Below the pieces are notes generated by a model. It did no database searches. It saw nothing but the letters and a program-made list of their open reading frames with translations, and was not told where the DNA came from. From positions 868,001 to 932,000 of the forward strand of contig NZ_CP101823.1 of the NCBI RefSeq assembly GCF_024498175.1: a stretch of 64,000 bases of DNA, in the 5' to 3' direction. Of the stretch, positions 7,594 through 15,669 are shown piece after piece (the stretch's first letter is position 1; each line of letters starts with the position of its first letter). Origin of the DNA: Haloplanus salinarum (GTDB lineage: Archaea > Halobacteriota > Halobacteria > Halobacteriales > Haloferacaceae). The position numbers were made by a program, and so were the translations under genes.

Positions 7594-10035
7594 TCACTCC
7601 CGCCACGCCTCGGGTACGTCCGCGGCGTCCGCCGTCGCGACGGCGGTCCGCACCGCGGCCACGTTCTCCGCGACGTCGTGGACGCGCACGATGTCGACGC
7701 CGCGGTCGACCGCCAGCGCCGTCGTCGCCACCGTCGCCGGCAGGCGCTCGCCCGCGTCCTGTCCCACGTGGCCGAACATGGACTTGTGGGAGTGACCGAG
7801 GAGGATCGGACAGCCGAGCGCCCGGAACTCCGCGAGGCGGTCGAGGAGTTCGAAGTTCTCGACGTTCGACTTCCCGAAGCCGAGTCCGGGGTCGACGATC
7901 ACCTGCTCCCGGTCGAGTCCCGCCCGCTCGGCGAGGGCCACCCGCTCCGCGAGTTCGTCGATCACGTCCGAGACCACGTCGTCGTACGTAACTGCACGGT
8001 CGGGCACGACCGGCGCGTCGATGCTGTGCATCACGACGACCGGCACGTCGTGTTCCGCGGCGACGAAGCGCATCTCGGGGTCCGCGAGGCCGGTCACGTC
8101 GTTGAGGATGTCCGCGCCCGCCTCTAGGGCTGCCCGCCCGACCGCCGCCTTTCGGGTGTCGATCGACACTAGGACGTCGAGGTCCGCGAGCGCGTCGATC
8201 ACCGGCCTGACGCGGTCGATTTCGTCCTCCACTGGGACGGGATCGGCGCCCGGGCGCGTGCTCTCGCCGCCCACGTCGATCACGTCGGCCCCCGCCTCGA
8301 CCATCGCCTCGGCGCGCTCGACGGCCGTCGTCGGGTCGAAGTACTCGCCGCCGTCGTGGAAGCTGTCCGGGGTCACGTTCAGGATGCCCATGACCGCGGG
8401 GCGGTCCTCCCAGGGGTAGTGCGTGGGCGCGTCGTCGCCGACGCCGATCCGGTCGCGCAGGCGGTCGACGACGCCCGTCAGCGTCCCGTCGAGCGCGTCG
8501 GCGAGCGCGCGGAGGTCGGCACGCGTGCCCGCGATCACCGCCTCCCGGAGTTCGCGGCCGGTGCGGTACTCCGCGGTGACGGCGATCGCGCCGGTCCGAC
8601 CGGCCGCGCGCTCGACCGCCCGCGCCTCCCGCCGGTCGAGACGGACGGTCACGACGCGGTGGACGCCCTCCTCGGCCACGCCGGCGGGGGAATCCGCGTT
8701 CGAGCGGTCGAACACCGCCCTCGCGTCCTCGACGGTGTCGACCCGGCGCCCCACCGCCAGCCGCGACCACGTGCGACGGGCCTCGGCGACGGCGAAGAGC
8801 GACCCGACGACGAGGACGCAGTCCCCCGGGCCCGCCGCCGCCCGGGCGTCGTCGAGGGCGGCCGCCACCGTCCCCGCCGTGGTCACGTCGCTCGCGCCGG
8901 CCGCCCGGAAGGCCGCGGCCAGCACCGCCGGGTCGGCCGCCCGCTCGTGTGCGGGTGCGCAGGCTCGCACGGACGCCGCCGCCGGGAGTTCGGCCGCCAT
9001 CTCGCGGTGGTCCTTGTCGTGCATCGCGCCGACGACGAGGTGGAGGTCGTCGTAGTCGTACTCGTCGAGGGTCGCCGCGGCCGCGCGGCACGCGCCGGGG
9101 TTGTGGGCGCCGTCGAGGACGACCAACGGATCGCGCTCCATGACCTCGAACCGGCCGGGCCAGTGGGCTCCCCGCAGGCCGCGTGCGACGACGGCGTCGG
9201 TGACGCGGTCGCCGCCGACCTGTCGGGCGAGCACCGCGGCGACGCCGGCGTTGCGCGCTTGGTACGACCCGGGCACGGGAATGCGCGTCTCGACGTCCAG
9301 GTCCGGGCCCGTGACGCCGACGCCCGCCTCGGTGTGGTTGACGAGGCCGTCGTAGCTGACGGTCACGTCCGGCGACTCGTCGGCGAAGCCGACGGTCAGG
9401 GCGTCGGTCGCGTGGCGGCGGACGGCCGTCCGCGCCTCACCGCTCGCGCCCGTCACCAGCGGGGCGTCCTCGGCCTCGACGGCGACCTTCTCGGCCGCGA
9501 TCTCGTCGAGCGTCTCGCCCAGGATGCCGGTGTGCTCTAAGCTCACCGCCGTCACCGCGGCGGCGACGGGATCGACCACGCTCGTCGCGTCGAGGCGGCC
9601 GCCCATCCCCACCTCGAGGACGGCCACGTCGACGTCGGACCGGCCGAAGTGCCAGAGCGCCATCGCCGTCAGCGTCTCGAAGGAGGTGAGCGGGTCGCCC
9701 TCGACCGCCCGGTCGACGAGGAACGGGCGGACCCGCTCGACGAACTCGACGACTTCGGACTCGGGGATTCGGCGCCCGCCGACCCGGATCCGCTCGCGGA
9801 CGTCGTCGAAATGCGGCGAGGTGTACAGTCCGACCCGGTAGCCCGCCGCGCCGAGGATCGACTCGGTCATGCGGGCCGTGCTCCCCTTGCCGTTCGATCC
9901 GGCGATCTGGACGAACTCGACGCCCTCGTGAGGGTCGTCGAGGTGGGCCAGCAGGTCACGGATCGACTCCGTGCCCGGATCGAGCGCGAACCGGCGGAGG
10001 TCCGACAGAAAGTCCGCCGCGGCGTGATAATCCAT
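7594..10035 (-). CDS. folCP: Bifunctional folylpolyglutamate/dihydrofolate synthase - dihydropteroate synthase
   Basis: 813-aa natural fusion for folate biosynthesis. Residues 1-~430 are FolC (Mur-ligase-like), with the P-loop GSNGKGS at 46-52, the TSPHF ligand loop at 72-76 and HNPGA at 311-315. Residues ~546-813 are dihydropteroate synthase: GILNVTPDSFHDGG (550-563), DVGGESTRPGA, SIDTRKA, NDVTG, DPGLGFGKS and the C-terminal RVHD. The ~110-residue linker (~435-545) is alanine/arginine rich and ends in HYPWEDRP. FolC-FolP fusions are established in haloarchaea. A 70-bp gap separates it from the membrane protein upstream. No other folate gene is nearby. Confidence 0.96.
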   Translation of the reverse strand: MDYHAAADFLSDLRRFALDPGTESIRDLLAHLDDPHEGVEFVQIAGSNGKGSTARMTESILGAAGYRVGLYTSPHFDDVRERIRVGGRRIPESEVVEFVERVRPFLVDRAVEGDPLTSFETLTAMALWHFGRSDVDVAVLEVGMGGRLDATSVVDPVAAAVTAVSLEHTGILGETLDEIAAEKVAVEAEDAPLVTGASGEARTAVRRHATDALTVGFADESPDVTVSYDGLVNHTEAGVGVTGPDLDVETRIPVPGSYQARNAGVAAVLARQVGGDRVTDAVVARGLRGAHWPGRFEVMERDPLVVLDGAHNPGACRAAAATLDEYDYDDLHLVVGAMHDKDHREMAAELPAAASVRACAPAHERAADPAVLAAAFRAAGASDVTTAGTVAAALDDARAAAGPGDCVLVVGSLFAVAEARRTWSRLAVGRRVDTVEDARAVFDRSNADSPAGVAEEGVHRVVTVRLDRREARAVERAAGRTGAIAVTAEYRTGRELREAVIAGTRADLRALADALDGTLTGVVDRLRDRIGVGDDAPTHYPWEDRPAVMGILNVTPDSFHDGGEYFDPTTAVERAEAMVEAGADVIDVGGESTRPGADPVPVEDEIDRVRPVIDALADLDVLVSIDTRKAAVGRAALEAGADILNDVTGLADPEMRFVAAEHDVPVVVMHSIDAPVVPDRAVTYDDVVSDVIDELAERVALAERAGLDREQVIVDPGLGFGKSNVENFELLDRLAEFRALGCPILLGHSHKSMFGHVGQDAGERLPATVATTALAVDRGVDIVRVHDVAENVAAVRTAVATADAADVPEAWRE

Positions 10036-10105
10036 GTCCGAGGAGTCCGCGTCGGGAGGGTTTTAGTCCCACGGTCGTGGCCGAACCTACCGAACGGGCG
10101 GTCGG

Positions 10106-11917
10106 TTACGCGTAGCCTCGCTCGCGCGCCCGGTCGAGGGCGTCGTCCTCGACGAACACGACGATCTCGTCGTTCCAGAGCCGGAAGTCGTGCCGGTGGG
10201 TCGAATAGCCCGTGATCTGTCGGTCGACGACGTCCTCGTCCCAGCTGGCGGCGACGATCACTGGCGGCGGATCCGACCCGAGCGTCTTGTCGTCCGGGGG
10301 TGTGCTCGTCACCGCTGCCCCGTAGCGTTCGAGATACCAGGGCAGCGGAAGCCGCGTGTGCCAGGACGGCCCGCCGGGGCGTGGCTGGTCCAGCGACCCC
10401 TCGTCCGTGACGTGGAAGCGGACGTCGCTCGGGTTGCCGGGCGTGTGCGTGCCGACGAACAGGACGTCCGGGCCCTCGTCGTCGACGCGGACCACCCCGC
10501 GGACCAGCGCCAGCGTCTCCTTGAGGTCGTTCTCGGGCTGCGCCCACTGGATGACTTCCCCGGCCTCGTCGTCGTCGGTGCTGTTCGTGTACGTGGCGTT
10601 GGCGCCGACGACGCCCGCGACGGCGCCACAGAGCAGGAGCGCCGCGAGCGCCGCCGAGGGCGTCCACGCGGCCCGGAGCGTGCGCACCACGTCGCTCCCG
10701 CCCCCGCCGGCGCGGGAGCGTGCCCGTTCGACCGCCGTCCGGACCTGCCGGGCGAGGGTGGCGACGCCGACCGCCGCGGGGACCGCGAGCGGAATCACGG
10801 CGTGGACGGCGGCCCACGGCGCCCGGATGTCGGTCGCGATGGGGTAGCCGACGATGCTGACCGCGCCCCAGTAGGTCGCGAAGGCGACGAGGCCCCGCGA
10901 TCCGGGCGTGTCGACGTCTACGGCACCGTAGCCGTCGGCGACGAACCCGACGACGGCGAAGAGGACGACGAAAGGCGCCCCGAACAGTAATGTTTCGAGG
11001 TAGTCATAGAGGAAGGGCAGATAGTCGTGGCTCTGGTGGCTCCCGGAGACCCAGAGGTCGAAGAAGGACTCCCAGGAGCCGACGGTGGCGCTCTCGACGA
11101 CCCCCGGGAGGCGGGCGGGCGCCGCGAGGGCCCCCCACAGGTCGGGCCGCGGTGCGTAAAAGAAGGCGACGACGGCGACGAAGACGACGACGGCGGCGAC
11201 GAGGTGGGCGACCGCGAGGCCGAGTCCGCGACGGACCGACCCGCCCCACGACGTCAGGCGGTAGGCGGCGGCCGTCCGCCACTCCGTGCGGACGAGGGTG
11301 ACGACCGACGCCCCGTCGCGGGCCCGCCGGTACAGGCGGTGGTCGACGAGGAGGGCGCCGGCACCCAGATAGCAGAGGAGGTAGACGACGGCGTTCTCCT
11401 TGGTGGTAAAGGCGAGACCGAGGAGGGCCGCGGCGGGGTAGAGGTAGCGGACGTCGCCCCGGTCGAGGCCGCGGACGAAGACGGCGAGCGCCGCGAACGC
11501 GAAGGCACCGACGAGGACGTCGTTGCGCATGAACCGGGAGTAGTAGACCAGCAGGGGGTTGGCCGCGAGGACGAGCGCGAGCGCGACGACCTCTGTGTCC
11601 CGCAGTCGGTCGCGGAGGAGCCACGCCGTGAGCGGGAGGCACCCGCCGACGAGGGCGACGATCAGGCGGGCGCTGAAGTCGCTCGCCCCGAGGCCGGGCA
11701 CCGAGAACATCCAGTCGTTGACGACGAAGAGGAAGGGACCGTGGACGATGGGCCGGTAGGCGAACTCCCCGGTCTCGTGGTACCGGAGGATCCAGTAGCC
11801 GACCCGACCCTCGTCCCAGTGGAAGATCCGGGCGCCGAGGGCGAGGAGCCTGACGGCGAGCGCGAGGGCGGCGATGGCGAGTACCGCCCGGAGGGTACGG
11901 CGGCCGTCGGAACGCAT
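10106..11917 (-). CDS. agl23: Polytopic membrane protein, Agl23-type (TIGR03663-like, GT39 fold)
   Basis: 603-aa membrane protein with about 11-13 hydrophobic helices, and a soluble C-terminal ~130 residues. After the first helix comes FHWDEGRVGYW (residues ~33-43); an acidic pair here is the hallmark of GT39/ArnT-like glycosyltransferases that use polyprenyl-phosphate sugars. This family is annotated in haloarchaea as TIGR03663, a flippase-activity-associated N-glycosylation protein (Agl23); that link is from memory, not a search. ATG 11917 is chosen because it directly precedes the signal-anchor helix LRAVLAIAALALAVRLLAL. A weak TATA-like sequence lies near 11945. No other agl gene is present. 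Confidence 0.75.
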   Translation of the reverse strand: MRSDGRRTLRAVLAIAALALAVRLLALGARIFHWDEGRVGYWILRYHETGEFAYRPIVHGPFLFVVNDWMFSVPGLGASDFSARLIVALVGGCLPLTAWLLRDRLRDTEVVALALVLAANPLLVYYSRFMRNDVLVGAFAFAALAVFVRGLDRGDVRYLYPAAALLGLAFTTKENAVVYLLCYLGAGALLVDHRLYRRARDGASVVTLVRTEWRTAAAYRLTSWGGSVRRGLGLAVAHLVAAVVVFVAVVAFFYAPRPDLWGALAAPARLPGVVESATVGSWESFFDLWVSGSHQSHDYLPFLYDYLETLLFGAPFVVLFAVVGFVADGYGAVDVDTPGSRGLVAFATYWGAVSIVGYPIATDIRAPWAAVHAVIPLAVPAAVGVATLARQVRTAVERARSRAGGGGSDVVRTLRAAWTPSAALAALLLCGAVAGVVGANATYTNSTDDDEAGEVIQWAQPENDLKETLALVRGVVRVDDEGPDVLFVGTHTPGNPSDVRFHVTDEGSLDQPRPGGPSWHTRLPLPWYLERYGAAVTSTPPDDKTLGSDPPPVIVAASWDEDVVDRQITGYSTHRHDFRLWNDEIVVFVEDDALDRARERGYA

Positions 11918-12007
11918 CGCTAACCCCTGTCGCCTCGGCGGTAACAACTCTTTCCCTTGACGGCCGGGAGGGCAAGGACTTTGCCACCCCGCGCCGAGGC
12001 GGCGCAC

Positions 12008-12418
12008 ATGATCAGGCTGGGACTGGTGGTGGCGGAGTTCAACGCGTCCGTCACCGAACCGATGGCGGACGCGGCCCGGGACGCGGCCGCGACGGCCGAC
12101 GGGGACGTGGAAGTGACGACGGAGCTGTCGGTACCGGGGAGTTACGACACGCCGCTCGCGGCCGACCGACTGGCGCGCCGCGACGACGTCGACGCCGTGG
12201 CCGTCGTCGGCGCCATCGTCACCGGCGACACGGACCACGACCGGGTGATCGGCGACGCGACGGCGCGGGCGCTGACCCGCGTGAGCCTCGACCGCGACAC
12301 CCCGGTCACGTTCGGCGTGTCCGGGCCGGGGATGAGCGGCGCCGAGGCCCGGGAGCGCGTCGAGAAGGGAGCGGAAGCGGTAAACGCAGCCGTCGAGATG
12401 GTACGCACGTTACCATGA
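12008..12418 (+). CDS. ribH: 6,7-dimethyl-8-ribityllumazine synthase
   Basis: 136-aa lumazine synthase, which condenses 5-amino-6-ribitylaminouracil with 3,4-dihydroxybutanone 4-phosphate in riboflavin synthesis. Diagnostic segments are VVAEFNASVTEPM, VPGSYDTPLAADRLARRDDVDAV and VVGAIVTGDTDHDRVI (the GxxxxGxTxHxxxI-like active site with the catalytic His). Archaeal-length. ATG 12008 lies about 27 bp from a GACTTTGCC box, consistent with a leaderless mRNA. Its TGA overlaps the ATG of the aminotransferase (ATGA at 12415-12418), so the two are co-translated. No other rib gene is in the window. Confidence 0.93.
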   Translation: MIRLGLVVAEFNASVTEPMADAARDAAATADGDVEVTTELSVPGSYDTPLAADRLARRDDVDAVAVVGAIVTGDTDHDRVIGDATARALTRVSLDRDTPVTFGVSGPGMSGAEARERVEKGAEAVNAAVEMVRTLP

Positions 12419-13611
12419 TCGACTTCGACTTCGCCTCGCGCGTCGACCGCGTCGAGCCGAGTGCGACGCTCGCAATCAGCAACCTCGCGAACGAACTCGA
12501 GGCCGACGGGATCGACGTCGTCGACCTCTCGGTGGGCGAACCCGACTTCGACACGCCGGAGAACATCAAACGGGCCGCCGAGGACTCCCTCGCCGCCGGC
12601 GATACGGGCTACACCTCCTCGAACGGTATCCCCGAACTCCGCGAGGCAATCGCGGAGAAACTGCGAGCCGACGGGATCGACTGCGCGGCCGACAACGTGG
12701 TCGTCACGCCGGGCGGCAAGCAGGCGCTCTACGAGATCTTCCACACCCTGATCGACGGGGCTGACGGGCGAAGCCCGTCCGCTAGCGGGACGTCGTCCCG
12801 CACTGGCGACGAGGTGGTCCTCCTCGACCCCGCGTGGGTGTCCTACGAGGCGCAGGCGAAGATGGCCGGCGCCGACCTCTCGCGGGTCGACCTCTCGCCG
12901 TACGACTTCCAACTCGAACCCGCGCTCGACGACCTCGCCGAAACCGTCTCCGACGACACCGAACTGCTGGTCGTCAACTCGCCGTCGAACCCCACGGGCG
13001 CCGTCTACTCCGACGCCGCCCTCGAAGGGGTCCGCGACCTCGCGGTCGATCACGACGTCACGGTCATCTCCGACGAGATGTACGACGAGATCACGTACGG
13101 GGTCGAACAGACCAGCCTCGGCTCGCTCGACGGCATGGGCGAGCACACCATCACCGTCAACGGCTTCTCGAAGGCCTACGCGATGACGGGCTGGCGGCTC
13201 GGCTACTTCTGTGCGCCCGAGTCGTTCGTCTCGCAGGCCGGCAAGATCCAGTCGCACTCGGTGTCGTGTGCCGTCAACTTCGTCCAGCACGCGGGGATCG
13301 AAGCCCTGCGGAACACCGACGAGGCCGTCGGCGAGATGCGCGAGGCCTTCCGCGAGCGCCGCGACATGCTCGCCGACCTCTTCGCCGACCACGGCGTCGA
13401 CGTCCCCGTCGGCGACGGCGCCTTCTACATGATGCTCCCCGTCAGTGACGACGATCAGGCGTGGTGTGAGGGCGCCATCGAGGACGCCCACGTCGCTACG
13501 GTGCCCGGGAGCGCCTTCGGGACGCCCGGCTACGCCCGCCTCTCCTACGCGGCGAGCACGGAGCGCCTCCGCGAGGGCGTCGAGCGGCTGGCCGACGGCG
13601 GCTACATCTGA
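12415..13611 (+). CDS. Class I/II PLP-dependent aminotransferase carrying a 16-residue palindromic insert
   Basis: 398-aa fold-type-I aminotransferase of the AspC/AlaT kind. Visible landmarks are DLSVGEPDFDTP, GYTSSNGIPELREAI, NSPSNPTGAVYS (binding Asn), DEMYDEITYG (Asp/Tyr), NGFSKAYAMTGWRLGY (PLP Lys) and YARLSYA (substrate Arg). Substrate is unresolved; aspartate, an aromatic acid or N-succinyl-diaminopimelate are all possible. Odd feature: residues 115-130 (GADGRSPSASGTSSRT) interrupt the normally tight turn between the FHTLID helix and GDEVVLLDPAW. They are encoded by two perfect hairpins at 12757-12804. The frame is kept, so the protein is probably functional. Operon with ribH. Confidence 0.92.
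   Translation: MIDFDFASRVDRVEPSATLAISNLANELEADGIDVVDLSVGEPDFDTPENIKRAAEDSLAAGDTGYTSSNGIPELREAIAEKLRADGIDCAADNVVVTPGGKQALYEIFHTLIDGADGRSPSASGTSSRTGDEVVLLDPAWVSYEAQAKMAGADLSRVDLSPYDFQLEPALDDLAETVSDDTELLVVNSPSNPTGAVYSDAALEGVRDLAVDHDVTVISDEMYDEITYGVEQTSLGSLDGMGEHTITVNGFSKAYAMTGWRLGYFCAPESFVSQAGKIQSHSVSCAVNFVQHAGIEALRNTDEAVGEMREAFRERRDMLADLFADHGVDVPVGDGAFYMMLPVSDDDQAWCEGAIEDAHVATVPGSAFGTPGYARLSYAASTERLREGVERLADGGYI
12757..12804 (+). repeat. In-frame double-hairpin element inside the aminotransferase gene
   Basis: 48 bp, 16 codons. Hairpin 1: GACGGGC (12763-12769), loop GAA (12770-12772), GCCCGTC (12773-12779). Hairpin 2: GCGGGAC (12785-12791), loop GTC (12792-12794), GTCCCGC (12795-12801). Both stems are perfect. 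The same architecture, with different stem sequences, occurs in dapD at 29991-30038. Confidence 0.8.
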
Positions 13612-13665
13612 GGCGAGCGGCGGGCGGCCGGGGGTTTAGGTACGACCCCGCCCCACGTCGACACG

Positions 13666-15564
13666 ATGCGCGTTCGGGACCTCCCACTGTCGGCGGCCCT
13701 CGTCGATCACTTCGAGTCGCGGGGGATCGAGGAGCTCTACCCCCCTCAGGCGGCGGCCGTCGAGGCGGGCGTCACGGAGGGCGAACGGCTCGTCGCCGCC
13801 GTGCCGACCGCCAGCGGCAAGACCCTGATCGCCGAACTCGCCATGCTGACTGCGGACGGCCCCGGCCTCTATATCGTTCCGCTCAGGGCGCTCGCCCGCG
13901 AAAAATACGAGACCTTCTCCGAACTGCCGGGCGTGAGCGTCGGCATCTCGACCGGCGACTTCGACGAAGCCGGCGAGGACCTCGGCGAGAACGACGTCGT
14001 CGTCGCCACGAGCGAGAAGGTGGATTCGGCCATCCGCAACGGCGCCGACTGGATCGCCGACCTCGCCTGCGTCGTCGTCGACGAGGTCCACCTCGTCGGG
14101 AGCGAGGGCCGCGGCCCGACCCTGGAGGTGACCCTCGCGACCCTCCAGCGGCGGGCGCCCGGTGTCTGCATCGTCGCCCTCTCGGCGACGGTCGCCAACC
14201 CGGAGGAGATCGCCGACTGGCTGGACGCCGAACTGATCCAATCGACCTGGCGACCGGTCGACCTTCGGACCGGCGTCTACGCCGAGGGATCGGCGACGTT
14301 CGACGACGGAACGGAGTTGGCCCCGACGATCGCGGGCGACCCCGAGGACGCCACCGACGCGGCGGACGCCCTCGTCTCGGGAGCCGTCGACGACGGGGGA
14401 CAGGCCTTGGCGTTCGTCCGGTCGCGCCGCGAGGCCGAGACGCTCGCCGAGCGCCTCGCCGGGTCGGGCCTGGGAAGCGCCCCGGACGTGGCGAGCGAGA
14501 TCCGCGACCTCGACGGCAGCGAGACCGGTCGCCGCCTCGCCGACTGCGTCGCCGACGGCGTCGCCTTTCACCACGCGGGGCTGCGGAGCACCCATCGGAT
14601 CGCCGTCGAGCGGGCCTTCCGCGACCGGACCCTGCGGGTCATCTGTGCGACGCCGACCCTCGCGGCGGGCGTGAACGTCCCCGCGCGCCGGGTGGTGGTC
14701 CGCGACCAGCGACGCTACACCGGGTCGGGCATGGAGTGGCTCCCCACGCTGGAGGTCCACCAGATGTGCGGGCGGGCGGGGCGCCCCCACCTGGATCCGT
14801 ACGGCGAGGCGGTGCTGGTCGGCGACGCGTCCACCCGCGACGAGCTGTGGGAGCGGTACGTCGACGCCGACCCGGAGCGGGTGGAGTCACAGCTGGCCGA
14901 CCCGAACGCGCTCCGGACGCACGTCCTCTCGGTCGTCGCCTCCGAGTTCGCGGCGTCCCGCGAGGGTATCCTCGACGTGCTCGACGCGACGTTCTACGCC
15001 CACGGGACGCCGACACGGGAACTGGGCAGCGTCGTCGACACGGCGGTCGCCGACCTCGTGGAGATGGGGATGATCGCCGAGGGGGCGTCGCTGTCGGCGA
15101 CCGACCTCGGCGACCGCGTCTCGAAGCAGTACGTCACCCCCGAGACGGGCGCCCGGATCGTCGCCGGCCTGCGGACGGCGGCGGGGATGGACGCCCCGAC
15201 GGCGCTGACGGCGCTCGAAATCGTCTGTGATACGCCGGACATGCAGGACACCTACCTCGGGAACCGCGAGAGGGCGGACATGTACGACTTCGCGCGGCGC
15301 CACGCCGACGAGTTCACGACCGGGATGAACGAGACGGCGGACTTCGAGGGCTGGCTCACCGCCGTGAAGACGGCGCGGGTCCTCCACGGGTGGGTCGAGG
15401 GAGCGAGCGCGGCGGACCTGGTCGAGCGGTTCCGCATCGGCCCCGGCGACCTGGAGTCGCGGATCGAACGCGCCGCGTGGCTGCTCGGCGCGGCCGACGC
15501 CATCGCGGGAGCGGTCGAGGCCGACGCGGACCTGCCCTTTCGCGACCTGCGGGCGCGGCTCTGA
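13666..15564 (+). CDS. Hel308-like Ski2-type DEAD/DEAH DNA helicase (short paralogue)
   Basis: 632-aa superfamily 2 helicase. The N-terminus MRVRDLPLSAALVDHFES resembles Hel308. Motifs: Q-motif LYPPQAAAV, Walker A PTASGKT (47-53), DEVH box (139-142), LSATVANP, and motif VI QMCGRAGRP (near 365). A winged-helix and ratchet region follow. At 632 aa it is shorter than typical Hel308 (about 700-830), and the C-terminal helix-hairpin-helix brake domain appears reduced or missing. It may be a second Hel308-type paralogue acting at stalled forks or in RNA metabolism. A GGTTTAGG box at 13631-13639 suits a leaderless start at ATG 13666. It converges on a lipoprotein gene through palindromic element A. 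Confidence 0.85.
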   Translation: MRVRDLPLSAALVDHFESRGIEELYPPQAAAVEAGVTEGERLVAAVPTASGKTLIAELAMLTADGPGLYIVPLRALAREKYETFSELPGVSVGISTGDFDEAGEDLGENDVVVATSEKVDSAIRNGADWIADLACVVVDEVHLVGSEGRGPTLEVTLATLQRRAPGVCIVALSATVANPEEIADWLDAELIQSTWRPVDLRTGVYAEGSATFDDGTELAPTIAGDPEDATDAADALVSGAVDDGGQALAFVRSRREAETLAERLAGSGLGSAPDVASEIRDLDGSETGRRLADCVADGVAFHHAGLRSTHRIAVERAFRDRTLRVICATPTLAAGVNVPARRVVVRDQRRYTGSGMEWLPTLEVHQMCGRAGRPHLDPYGEAVLVGDASTRDELWERYVDADPERVESQLADPNALRTHVLSVVASEFAASREGILDVLDATFYAHGTPTRELGSVVDTAVADLVEMGMIAEGASLSATDLGDRVSKQYVTPETGARIVAGLRTAAGMDAPTALTALEIVCDTPDMQDTYLGNRERADMYDFARRHADEFTTGMNETADFEGWLTAVKTARVLHGWVEGASAADLVERFRIGPGDLESRIERAAWLLGAADAIAGAVEADADLPFRDLRARL

Positions 15565-15586
15565 GCGCGGGGGCGTCGGACGGGTC

Positions 15587-15669
15587 ATACGGTTTATTGT
15601 AAGTCATTACCGATGGTTCGCCCAGCGTCCGGCGAACCACCGGTACACAGTTACAATAATCCGTATCAG
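15587..15669. repeat. Palindromic intergenic element, copy A
   Basis: Near-complete inverted repeat: arms of 36 bp (15587-15622 and 15631-15666) agree at 30 positions around an 8-nt loop. Each arm has an A/T-rich outer part (ATACGG.TTATTGTAA) and a GC-rich inner part ending GGTTCGCC. The right end overlaps the TGA stop (15666-15668) of the leftward DUF4349 gene. Best-preserved copy of the family in this window. Confidence 0.85.

Noticed and set aside
7594-10035. The FolC-FolP fusion as a novel fusion protein.
   Set aside because: Fused folCP genes are already established in haloarchaea, so it is notable but not new.
10690-10719. Inverted repeat GCTCCCGC / GCGGGAGC inside the Agl23-type gene, considered as a third in-frame double hairpin.
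   Set aside because: Only one stem, with a loop of about 8-10 nt rather than the GAA/GTC 3-nt loops, and no second stem at the right distance.
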